From NCBI GenBank assembly GCA_964574935.1, contig CAZNOZ010000034.1, positions 1 to 23,611 of the forward strand: DNA of 23,611 nt, given 5' to 3'. Positions within the stretch are counted from its first letter, which is position 1, and every line of letters begins with the position of its first letter. Below the pieces are notes generated by a model. That model was not told where the DNA came from. It saw nothing but the letters and a program-made list of their open reading frames with translations, and searched no databases. The translations under genes and the position numbers were made by a program. The DNA comes from JBBECE01 sp964574935. Its GTDB lineage: Bacteria; Pseudomonadota; Alphaproteobacteria; Rhizobiales; Devosiaceae. Shown here piece by piece: positions 8,084 to 13,982 of the stretch.

Positions 8084-8452
8084 TTACCTGCGTCGGCGCC
8101 GCGCCGGAGGCTTGAGTGCGTCGGCGCGGAAGGCGACTTCGATCGCAGCCGTCGCCCAGAGACGAAATTCGTCGGCATCATCGGCTACGCCGTCCGGCAC
8201 AAACCAGTAGCCCATGCCGACGGTCTGACCGCTTTTCTTGGTGTAGAGCCATTCGGTGGCGCCGGCCGCCTTGAATTCGGGGATCGTGATCTCGTCGGCC
8301 TTCAGCGCCACGTCGCCGTCCGATGTGCCGACCGCGATCATCACGCCGTCGACGAAGATGCCCAGGCCGCCGAACATTGACCTGACCTCGGCACCTGAAA
8401 GACCGGAGAACAAATCCTCCACATAGGCGCGGAACTGCGGCCGAACGGCCAT
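8084..8452 (-). CDS. TfoX N-terminal-domain protein (paralogue a)
   Basis: The product is 122 residues covering only the TfoX N-terminal domain; the C-terminal domain of Haemophilus TfoX/Sxy is absent. The hallmark is MFGGLGIFVDGVMIAV from residue 26, followed by a beta-rich region and a basic tail of consecutive arginines. The start ATG 8452 is chosen because AGGAG lies eight bases upstream, overlapping the TAG of the preceding gene; the frame extends to 8512 but would overlap that gene. It is the last gene of a four-gene operon with a second TfoX-N protein and two GFA-type zinc proteins, and a strong terminator follows. Single-domain TfoX-N proteins have no firmly known biochemical role. 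A part in competence is not implied, since no competence gene is nearby. Confidence 0.82.
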   Translation of the reverse strand: MAVRPQFRAYVEDLFSGLSGAEVRSMFGGLGIFVDGVMIAVGTSDGDVALKADEITIPEFKAAGATEWLYTKKSGQTVGMGYWFVPDGVADDADEFRLWATAAIEVAFRADALKPPARRRRR

Positions 8453-8463
8453 CGCGCGATCTC

Positions 8464-8799
8464 CTATTTCGGTGCCAGGGTGGCCACGAAGTCGGTCGCG
8501 CGCGCGATCCATTCCGCCAATCCGGCGTCGCTGTCGATCGTCTCGCCGCGCACCTCGACGAAGCCGCCCATCGACCGGCCGGTGAATGTCATCTCGGAGG
8601 CGCCGGGCAGCGCCAGCGCCTCGGCATGGCCGTCCTTGCCGACCCGGACCAGCAGCGCGCCGTCCTTGAGCGGCCCCACCAGCATGTTGCCGTTGAGCAT
8701 GAAGCAGAAGCCGCCGAACATGCGCTTTTCGGTGACGTTCGGATCGTCGCCGATCTGGGCGCGGATGCGGGTGGCGAGTGCTTCGGAGGCCTCGGACAA
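8464..8799 (-). CDS. TfoX N-terminal-domain protein (paralogue b)
   Basis: The product is 111 residues, again only the TfoX N-terminal domain, with the motif KRMFGGFCFMLNGNMLVG from about residue 25 and a following beta-sheet region (GALLVRVGKDG). It is clearly related in design to the next gene but diverged, for example FCFMLNG against LGIFVDG. The start is TTG 8799, with AGGAG ten to eleven bases upstream that overlaps the TAG of the GFA gene (8815-8813). No ATG or GTG start would keep the whole domain without entering that gene. Eleven bases separate its stop from the start of paralogue a. The arrangement points to coupled translation of the cluster. Its function is unknown. Confidence 0.8.
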   Translation of the reverse strand: MSEASEALATRIRAQIGDDPNVTEKRMFGGFCFMLNGNMLVGPLKDGALLVRVGKDGHAEALALPGASEMTFTGRSMGGFVEVRGETIDSDAGLAEWIARATDFVATLAPK

Positions 8800-8812
8800 A
8801 GCTGCGGGGCTC

Positions 8813-9211
8813 CTACATGCGCTCGTGGGCGTCGATGTCGGGGTCGATGACGTCCCAGGCGGGCCGTTCGGTGTTGTAGAGCGCCACCGACGGTTGGAAC
8901 CAGTCGGAATTGTCGAAGGAACCGGCGGCGATGCCGATCACCTGCGGCGATTTCTCGTTTTCGGTGAACAGCCGCGAGCCGCAAATCGGGCAGAAGTGCC
9001 GGGTGCGGCGGGAGCCCGAATCGGCGATTGAATCGTAGGTCTGGGTCTCGCCGGTGATGGTGACGTCGTGCCTGTTGAAGAACGCCTGCACGTTGTGGCC
9101 GGTGCCGGTGGTACGCCGGCACGCGTTGCAGTGGCACTGCGCCATCCGCACCGGTTCGCCGTCGACCGTGTAACTGACTGCGCCGCAATGACAATGCCCG
9201 CTCAGCTGCAT
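8813..9211 (-). CDS. GFA-family zinc protein (CENP-V/GFA domain), copy 1
   Basis: This 132-residue protein belongs to the glutathione-dependent formaldehyde-activating (GFA/CENP-V) family. The zinc ligands expected for the fold are visible: C7 and C9 (GHCHCGAVSY), C26/C28 and C31 (CHCNACRRTTGTG), and C74 and C77 (HFCPICGSRL). The start is ATG 9211, with GGGAGG at good spacing; this Shine-Dalgarno directly follows the TGA of the upstream GFA gene. It is the second gene of a four-gene operon. Members of this family are often annotated as S-(hydroxymethyl)glutathione synthase, but most have no demonstrated activity, so the substrate is left open. It is a diverged paralogue of the gene immediately upstream. 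Confidence 0.88.
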   Translation of the reverse strand: MQLSGHCHCGAVSYTVDGEPVRMAQCHCNACRRTTGTGHNVQAFFNRHDVTITGETQTYDSIADSGSRRTRHFCPICGSRLFTENEKSPQVIGIAAGSFDNSDWFQPSVALYNTERPAWDVIDPDIDAHERM

Positions 9212-9223
9212 GGATGGCCTCCC

Positions 9224-9655
9224 TCAGCCGCGGTAGGTGTCGTGGCGGGGGAGTGTAGCGTCGATTTCGTCCCAGTCCATCAAAGAGCGCGCGAAGATCA
9301 CGGCGTTCGGGGCGAACCAGTCGGCCGCCGCCCCGAACAGGCCGGCGGGAACGAGCGTTGTGCCCGGCCACCGCGAGGAACGCGCCGAAATCCGGGTGCC
9401 GCACACGGGGCAGAAATGACGGGCCATCATGGCGCCGGAATCGGCGGTGACCGTCCATGTGGTGGTCCTGCCGACGATCGCCAGATCGCTGTCGTGGACC
9501 CCGAAAAACGGCTGGTGGCCGGTGCCGGTGGCCTTCTGGCAATCGCGGCAGGCGCAGTGCAGCATGGTGCGCGGGGCGCCGGTTACGGTCACGGATACGG
9601 CACCGCAGGCGCACTCGGCGGTCAGGGGGGTGTCTGGATCGGGAAAGCCGGACAT
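9224..9655 (-). CDS. GFA-family zinc protein (CENP-V/GFA domain), copy 2
   Basis: The product is 143 residues of the GFA/CENP-V fold. Cysteines lie at C15 and C17 (AECACGAVSV), C34/C36 and C39 (HCACRDCQKATGTG), and C82 and C85 (HFCPVCGTRI), the same order as in the following paralogue. The ATG at 9655 (MSGFPDPDTP) is preferred. The frame extends to a TTG at 9694, which would almost touch the divergent gene. Neither start has a clear Shine-Dalgarno. It is the first gene of the GFA-GFA-TfoX-TfoX operon and is divergent from the GNAT gene, with only 44 bases between the two starts, so the promoters must be compact or overlap coding DNA. The substrate is unknown. Confidence 0.87.
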   Translation of the reverse strand: MSGFPDPDTPLTAECACGAVSVTVTGAPRTMLHCACRDCQKATGTGHQPFFGVHDSDLAIVGRTTTWTVTADSGAMMARHFCPVCGTRISARSSRWPGTTLVPAGLFGAAADWFAPNAVIFARSLMDWDEIDATLPRHDTYRG

Positions 9656-9699
9656 GGCAATACGGATCGCATGCTGATCGCTCAGGGGCAACAAACGCC

Positions 9700-10281
9700 A
9701 TGAGGCCGACGCAAACCGGCTCGGCGGAGCTGAGAACCGAACGCCTCGTGCTCAGAGCCTTTCGGGCCGCCGATTTCGAGGCCTTTTTCGCCTGCGTCTC
9801 GCGCCCCGACGTGACCCGGTTCACCTCCCTCGAGCCTCTGGCGCGTGACCCCGCCGAGCGGGCCTTCGGCAAGCGCCTCAGCGATCCGCCCATGAACCAG
9901 GCCGGGCAGATGCTCAGCCGGGCCGTCGTGGTCGCCGACAGCGGTCGCCTGATCGGGGAAGTGATGGTGTTCGCCCGCGACATTGACGCCCGCCAGGGCG
10001 AGATCGGCTATATGATCCATCCCGATTTCCACGGCATGGGCTACGGCCTGGAGGCGGTGCGCGCCATGGTCGGGCTGGGGTTCGAGTGCTTCGAATTCCA
10101 CCGCATTTTCGGCCGCTGCGACGCCCGGCACCTCGCCTCCGCGTCGCTTCTGGAAAAGCTCGGCATGCGGCGCGAGGCGCATCTGCGCGAGCACGCCATC
10201 TACAAGGGCGAGTGGGACGAGCTCTTCATCTACGCGATCCTCGAAGACGAATGGGCCGCCATGCACCCGGACCGGCCCTGA
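9700..10281 (+). CDS. GNAT acetyltransferase, RimJ/RimL-like
   Basis: The product is 193 residues. LRTERLVLRAFRAADFEAFF is the typical opening of the Acetyltransf_3 (RimJ/RimL) group. The acetyl-CoA-binding region is visible as GEIGYMIHPDFHGMGYGLEA (about residues 98-117), and the family end-motif follows as SLLEKLGMRREAHLRE and YKGEWDELFIYAI. These enzymes transfer acetyl groups to N-terminal or small-molecule amines; the acceptor here is unknown. The start is ATG 9700; the frame continues upstream to 9457 but that part is antisense to the GFA gene and not protein-like. AGGGG about 12 bases upstream is a weak ribosome site. The stop TGA overlaps the ATG of trmJ by one base, so the two are probably translationally coupled. 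Confidence 0.88.
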   Translation: MRPTQTGSAELRTERLVLRAFRAADFEAFFACVSRPDVTRFTSLEPLARDPAERAFGKRLSDPPMNQAGQMLSRAVVVADSGRLIGEVMVFARDIDARQGEIGYMIHPDFHGMGYGLEAVRAMVGLGFECFEFHRIFGRCDARHLASASLLEKLGMRREAHLREHAIYKGEWDELFIYAILEDEWAAMHPDRP

Positions 10282-11030
10282 TGGGCGAGGCGGAAGCAGT
10301 CGCGGGGCCTTCGGTGGTGCTTGTCGAGCCGCAACTTGGCGAGAATATCGGCATGGCGGCGCGGGCTATGGCCAATTTCGGGCTTGCGGAGTTGCGCCTG
10401 GTCACCCCGCGCGAGCCCTGGCCAAACCCGAAGGCGAAAGCGGCGGCGGCGGGCGCGGACGCGGTTCTCGATGACGCCCGCACCTTCGAGAAGCTCGAGG
10501 CGGCGCTCGGCGGGCTCAATCTCGTCTTCGCGACGACGGCCCGGCCGCGCGACATGTTCAAGCCCGTCATCGACGCCGGCGAGGCGGTCAGGCGGGCGGC
10601 GGCGCATGTGGAGGCCGGCGGGAGAGCGGGGTTCGTGTTCGGGCGCGAGCGGTGGGGGCTGACCAACGAGGAGGTGGCGCTGGCGGACGTTATCGTGAGC
10701 CTGCCGGTCGATCCGGCGTTCGCGTCCCTCAACCTCGCCCAGGCAGTCGGCATCGTCGCCTATGAATGGCGCAAGGCGGCAATGGGCGAAGCGCCGCCGA
10801 TCCCTTCCAAAAGCGCCGCTGCGGCGGGCCGGGAGGAGGTCGTGGCCCTGGTCGACCATCTGGAAGCGGCGCTGGAGCGCACGGACTTCTTCACGCCGCC
10901 GGAAAAGCACGCGGCGATGATGGTCCATCTGCGCGCCATGCTGTCGGGCGCCGGATTCAACCCCCTGGAGGTTCGTATGCTGCGCGGCGTCATTTCGGCG
11001 CTGGAGAAAGGCCCGCACCGACGGCGCTAG
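10281..11030 (+). CDS. trmJ: tRNA/rRNA 2'-O-methyltransferase, TrmJ-like (SpoU/SPOUT)
   Basis: The product is 249 residues, close to E. coli TrmJ, which 2'-O-methylates position 32 of several tRNAs using S-adenosylmethionine. The three SPOUT motifs are visible: ENIGMAARAMANFG (21-34), GRERWGLTNEE (121-131), and SLNLAQAVGIVAYEW (149-163), which forms the trefoil-knot cofactor site. A C-terminal helical extension of about 80 residues follows (LEAALERTDFF, HAAMMVHLRAML, RMLRGVISALEKG), as in TrmJ. The start is ATG 10281, overlapping the TGA of the GNAT gene by one base. The rpsD promoter begins 16 bases after its stop. The exact RNA target is inferred from family; other SpoU methylases are possible. 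Confidence 0.85.
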   Translation: MGEAEAVAGPSVVLVEPQLGENIGMAARAMANFGLAELRLVTPREPWPNPKAKAAAAGADAVLDDARTFEKLEAALGGLNLVFATTARPRDMFKPVIDAGEAVRRAAAHVEAGGRAGFVFGRERWGLTNEEVALADVIVSLPVDPAFASLNLAQAVGIVAYEWRKAAMGEAPPIPSKSAAAAGREEVVALVDHLEAALERTDFFTPPEKHAAMMVHLRAMLSGAGFNPLEVRMLRGVISALEKGPHRRR

Positions 11031-11045
11031 GGCGGGCGGGGGTCG

Positions 11046-11075
11046 CTTGACTTGCGCCCGGCCGGCCCATACAAC
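11046..11075 (+). promoter_or_regulatory. rpsD: rpsD promoter
   Basis: CTTGAC (11046-11051) is a perfect alphaproteobacterial -35. With TTGACT counted as the hexamer, 17 bases separate it from TACAAC (11070-11075), a 4-of-6 -10 element. It follows the trmJ stop directly and would start transcription near 11082, giving rpsD a leader of about 145 bases. Confidence 0.6.
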
Positions 11076-11079
11076 CCGC

Positions 11080-11147
11080 CGGTCTCCGGGCCCGTTCGCC
11101 CGGAGGGCACCCGAGACCGTCGGTTTCCGCCTTTAGGGCGGGTTTTT
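11080..11147 (+). promoter_or_regulatory. Structured rpsD leader with attenuator-like terminator hairpin
   Basis: After the rpsD promoter lie two competing stems. CTCCGGGC (11084-11091) pairs with GCCCGGAG (11098-11105), while CGGTCTC (11080-11086) pairs with GAGACCG (11113-11119); they share 11084-11086. Next comes CCGCC (11127-11131) with GGCGG (11137-11141), followed by G and TTTTT (11143-11147), a small rho-independent terminator. A further GCCGGC stem (11163-11168 with 11175-11180) precedes the ribosome site. The order promoter, structure, terminator, gene is that of a transcription attenuator. The alternative is that the hairpin simply ends trmJ transcripts. Confidence 0.5.
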
Positions 11148-11225
11148 CGCATCGGTCTGTCGGCCGGCACTTTCGCCGGCAGAGGAGGGCGCGAGGCTCC
11201 TCGAGCTGTCTCGAAAGGACACGCG

Positions 11226-11843
11226 ATGACGAAACGTATCAGTGCCAAGCACAAGATCGATCGCCGTCTGGGCGAGAATATCTGGGGCCGGCCGAAGAGC
11301 CCGGTCAACCGGCGTGAATACGGACCCGGCCAGCATGGCCAGCGCCGGCGCGGCAAGCTGTCGGACTACGGCCTGCAATTGCGCGCCAAACAGAAGCTCA
11401 AGGGCTATTACGGCAACATGACCGAGAAGGCGTTTCACCGCGCCTATGTCGAGGCAACCCGGATGCGCGGCGACACCTCGGAGAACCTGATCGGCCTGCT
11501 GGAGAGCCGGCTCGACGCGATCGTTTATCGCGCCAAGTTCGTGCCCACCGTGTTCGCGGCGCGCCAGTTCGTCAATCACGGCCACGTCTCGGTCAATGGC
11601 CGGCGGGTCAACATCCCTTCCTATCGCTGCAATCCCGGCGACATCGTCGAGGTCAAGGAAAAGTCCAAGGACATGCCGCTGGTGCTCGAAGCCATGCAGC
11701 TGCCCGAGCGCGACGTGCCCGACTATGTGGAAGCCGATCACAACCGGATGGTCGCGACCTATGTCCGCCAGCCGGGGCTGGCCGACGTGCCCTATCCGGT
11801 GCAGATGGAACCGAACCTGGTCATCGAGTTCTACTCGCGCTGA
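11226..11843 (+). CDS. rpsD: 30S ribosomal protein S4
   Basis: S4 is a primary 16S rRNA-binding protein that nucleates 30S assembly. The product is 205 residues, the alphaproteobacterial size. It starts MTKRISAKHKIDRRLGENIW, has RREYGPGQHGQRRRGKLSDYG, and carries the S4 RNA-binding domain at about 94-155 (SRLDAIVYRAKFVPT through VNGRRVNIPSYRCNPGDIVEV). It ends in VIEFYSR as in relatives. ATG 11226 is preceded by AAAGGA. The frame is open from 11052, but that part is leader. The gene has its own promoter and leader and is not in an r-protein operon. Its last 49 coding bases are the first copy of a tandem repeat that follows (11795-12120), so the normal gene end is intact and the extra tails are 3' of the stop. 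Confidence 0.98.
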   Translation: MTKRISAKHKIDRRLGENIWGRPKSPVNRREYGPGQHGQRRRGKLSDYGLQLRAKQKLKGYYGNMTEKAFHRAYVEATRMRGDTSENLIGLLESRLDAIVYRAKFVPTVFAARQFVNHGHVSVNGRRVNIPSYRCNPGDIVEVKEKSKDMPLVLEAMQLPERDVPDYVEADHNRMVATYVRQPGLADVPYPVQMEPNLVIEFYSR

Positions 11844-11931
11844 CCGAGATCCGGGCCGCACCGGATACGGTCTGAGTGGTCGGGCCGCCGAACCGGAAAA
11901 CCGGTTCCCACTTTTCCTGGCGGCCCTCCGG
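11795..11931 (+). repeat. 137-bp tandem unit, copy 1 (contains true rpsD 3' end)
   Basis: The unit begins TCCGGTGCAGATGGAA inside rpsD and runs through the stop codon to 11931. It differs from copy 2 at one base only: C at 11811 (Pro codon) against T at 11948. It includes 85 bases of non-coding sequence (11847-11931) holding two hairpins. Confidence 0.97.
11849..11926. repeat. Palindromic intergenic element (first copy)
   Basis: ATCCGG (11849-11854) pairs with CCGGAT (11861-11866). Then GGGCCGCC (11882-11889) pairs with GGCGGCCC (11919-11926), enclosing AACCGG-AAAA-CCGGTT (11891-11906) and TCCCACTTTTCCT. The core recalls the short palindromic elements scattered between genes in Rhizobiales, whose usual text includes ACCGGTTCCCACTTTTC; this comparison is from memory. 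Confidence 0.6.
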
Positions 11932-12068
11932 TCCGGTGCAGATGGAATCGAACCTGGTCATCGAGTTCTACTCGCGCTGACCGAGATCCGGGCCGCACCG
12001 GATACGGTCTGAGTGGTCGGGCCGCCGAACCGGAAAACCGGTTCCCACTTTTCCTGGCGGCCCTCCGG
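11932..12068 (+). repeat. 137-bp tandem unit, copy 2
   Basis: This is a direct repeat of 11795-11931 shifted by exactly 137 bases. It carries a second copy of the last rpsD codons and stop (the tail reads ESNLVIEFYSR, Ser replacing Pro), out of frame with rpsD, followed by a second palindromic element (11986-12063). It is not translated as part of S4. Confidence 0.97.
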
Positions 12069-12120
12069 TCCGGTGCAGATGGAATCGAACCTGGTCATCG
12101 AGTTCTATTCGCGCTGACCG
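12069..12120 (+). repeat. Partial third copy of the rpsD tail (52 bp)
   Basis: It matches the first 52 bases of copies 1 and 2 (TCCGGTGC to CTGACCG), then diverges at 12121. It shares T with copy 2 at the Pro/Ser position and has TAT where both other copies have TAC (T at 12108). It directly precedes the terminator and may be the original gene end. Confidence 0.95.
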
Positions 12121-12144
12121 CCGCCACATCCGTCCACGGATCAA

Positions 12145-12171
12145 AGGGCCGCCCGGGGGCGGACCTTTTTT
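12145..12171 (+). terminator. rpsD: Rho-independent terminator of rpsD
   Basis: The GC-rich stem pairs AGG, CCGCC (12145-12153) with GGCGG, CCT (12158-12166), with one G-A mismatch and a CGGG loop. It is followed by T6 (12166-12171). It lies 302 bases after the rpsD stop because the tandem copies intervene. The minus-strand gene ending at 12210 converges on it, but the minus-strand T run is poor. Confidence 0.8.
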
Positions 12172-12209
12172 CGTCGGCGCCGGTGTGCGCGGCGTGGCCG
12201 CGAAGCGCC

Positions 12210-13850
12210 CTAGGCCCGCGCCAGGGCCGGGAAGTTCAAACTGATGGGGCGGATGCGCCTGTCCGGGGTTTCGCGTTCGCCATGCGATACCTCCACCTCC
12301 CCGAGCGAACCCGGACCGGCGAGTTCCATCTTCACGCGTTCGGGTTGCTGGAAGAACTCCAGGATCGCCTCGACCTTGCCACCGGCGCGCACCGCATCCA
12401 TGGCCGCCCGCACCTTGGCGGCGAGTTCCCGACTGTAGGGGAAAGCCGTTTCGCGGGTTCGGGAGCCGGGGAAGCGCTGCTTGTCCCTGAGGTCGTACCA
12501 GACCGAGACGTACCCTTCTTCGTCGCCGTCTCCCGGCTCGCTCACCAGGGCCCATTCGAAGTCGACCGGGGTTTGTTCGGTTGCCGGATCAGGGAGCTTC
12601 TCCCAGCTCTCAAGGTAGCGCGGGTCGTCGAAGTCGTCGGCGAGCAGGTGATCCTTGGGCAGGTGCGATTCGAAGCCGACCAGGCGCTTGCGGATCGAAA
12701 TCAGGTTGATGATGGACGTCCAGGAGTAGACCAGGAATCGGAAGGAATCAGAGACTTGGCCGAAGGCCTGCAGGATCTGCTGGAAGAGGCCGAGGGTAAT
12801 CGCAGCGGTGACGATCGAAGGCCCCATGGCGATGTAGGGAATGAACACGGCGCCCTGCAAATAGGCGTAGCGGGCGACATTGAAATAGAGGTAATTGAAA
12901 TAGAGCCGATAGTAGTTCTTCTGCACGTTCTGGAAAAAGCCGCGCATCGACAGCGGGCGGGCGTGTTCGTCGAAATCTTCGCCATAGACGAGCTCCTTGC
13001 GGAAGGCGGCTTCGACCCGCTGGTTGTGGAAGGTCAGACCCGGCAGGCGCACGCCGACCACCCCGAGCAGGACCGTGCCGAAGGCCGCCGAAACCAGCGC
13101 CACCCACACCAGCGAGCCGTCCACGGGGCCGATCCAGGGCAACTCGGTGATGTTGGACGACAGGCCCCACAGAAGCGGCAGAAAGACCATCAGCGTCATC
13201 ACCGAGTCGATGAAGCTCAGCCCGATGTTCTCGACGATGTTGACGAAGTCGCGCGTGTCTTCCTGGATGCGCTGCGCGGCGCCTTCGACATGGCGAACCG
13301 ATTTCCAGTTCGCCATGTAGTAGAAGGTCATGGCGCGGCGCCAGCGGAACAGATAGTGGGAATTGAGGAAGGCGTTGAGCACTAGGATGGTGATGTTCGC
13401 GGTCAGGACGACGCCCACCGTCAGCAGAAATCCGAAATAATCGCTCAGCGATACCGCGTCCGGGGTCGCCAGCGCCGTCTGGATCAAATTGTAGAAATCG
13501 CCGTACCAGGAGTTGAGCCAGGCGCTGATCTGGACGTTGAAATAGACCACTTCGACGATGGTCACCGAGCCGACGACCGCCCACCAGTACCAGCGCGTTC
13601 GCTTGTAGAAGAACCACGGAATGCAGAAGCCGTAGCCGGCCATCAGGACGAACTGGTAGAGCCACACGCGGTTTTCGTCGAAGAAGGGGGCCGGGTCGGC
13701 TTCCGTCGGCTGGATCGCGAGCAGCGGACCGAGGCTGAGGAACGGCTGGAGCTGTTCGCCAATCGTGAACCAGATGGCGATCCCGGCGGCGGCCCAGAGG
13801 GCGGCGGCGGGGAAGTAGATCTTCGGATCGGGGAAGAATGATTTCAGCAC
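12210..13850 (-). CDS. BacA/SbmA-like peptide transporter with long C-terminal extension
   Basis: BacA/SbmA proteins are proton-driven inner-membrane importers of peptides and peptide antibiotics, and BacA is needed for legume symbiosis and chronic infection. The 546-residue product shows the family opening LKSFFPDPKIYF, the segment EGAAQRIQEDTRDF (from 189), VDSVMTLMVFLP-type helices (here IDSVMTLM) and NQRVEAAFRKELVYGED (276-292). There is no Walker A, so no ATPase domain. After about residue 395, where SbmA ends, a hydrophilic extension of about 150 residues continues with no motif I recognise. The start is GTG 13850: it has GGAG eight bases upstream and matches the family N-terminus, whereas the ATG at 13895 has no ribosome site. 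It is 132 bases downstream of an MFS exporter gene on the same strand. Confidence 0.88.
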   Translation of the reverse strand: MLKSFFPDPKIYFPAAALWAAAGIAIWFTIGEQLQPFLSLGPLLAIQPTEADPAPFFDENRVWLYQFVLMAGYGFCIPWFFYKRTRWYWWAVVGSVTIVEVVYFNVQISAWLNSWYGDFYNLIQTALATPDAVSLSDYFGFLLTVGVVLTANITILVLNAFLNSHYLFRWRRAMTFYYMANWKSVRHVEGAAQRIQEDTRDFVNIVENIGLSFIDSVMTLMVFLPLLWGLSSNITELPWIGPVDGSLVWVALVSAAFGTVLLGVVGVRLPGLTFHNQRVEAAFRKELVYGEDFDEHARPLSMRGFFQNVQKNYYRLYFNYLYFNVARYAYLQGAVFIPYIAMGPSIVTAAITLGLFQQILQAFGQVSDSFRFLVYSWTSIINLISIRKRLVGFESHLPKDHLLADDFDDPRYLESWEKLPDPATEQTPVDFEWALVSEPGDGDEEGYVSVWYDLRDKQRFPGSRTRETAFPYSRELAAKVRAAMDAVRAGGKVEAILEFFQQPERVKMELAGPGSLGEVEVSHGERETPDRRIRPISLNFPALARA

Positions 13851-13982
13851 CTTGGCGGCTCCTTGTTCGCGCGGCCAACGGATCAGGCGCGTCATCTAAC
13901 TGGCAGCCGGAGAGTCGGGCAAGGGCGCCCGATGCCTGCGGTCACAGGTCAGATGGCGTGCCTGCGCGGCGCTGTCTGGACT

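Noticed and set aside
8589..9983. Minus-strand frame of 464 codons over the GFA genes
   Set aside because: It overlaps four supported genes in another frame and has shadow composition.
11942..12117. Two 12-codon frames (MESNLVIEFYSR) in repeat copies 2 and 3
   Set aside because: They are copies of the rpsD end without a ribosome site; translation is not supported.
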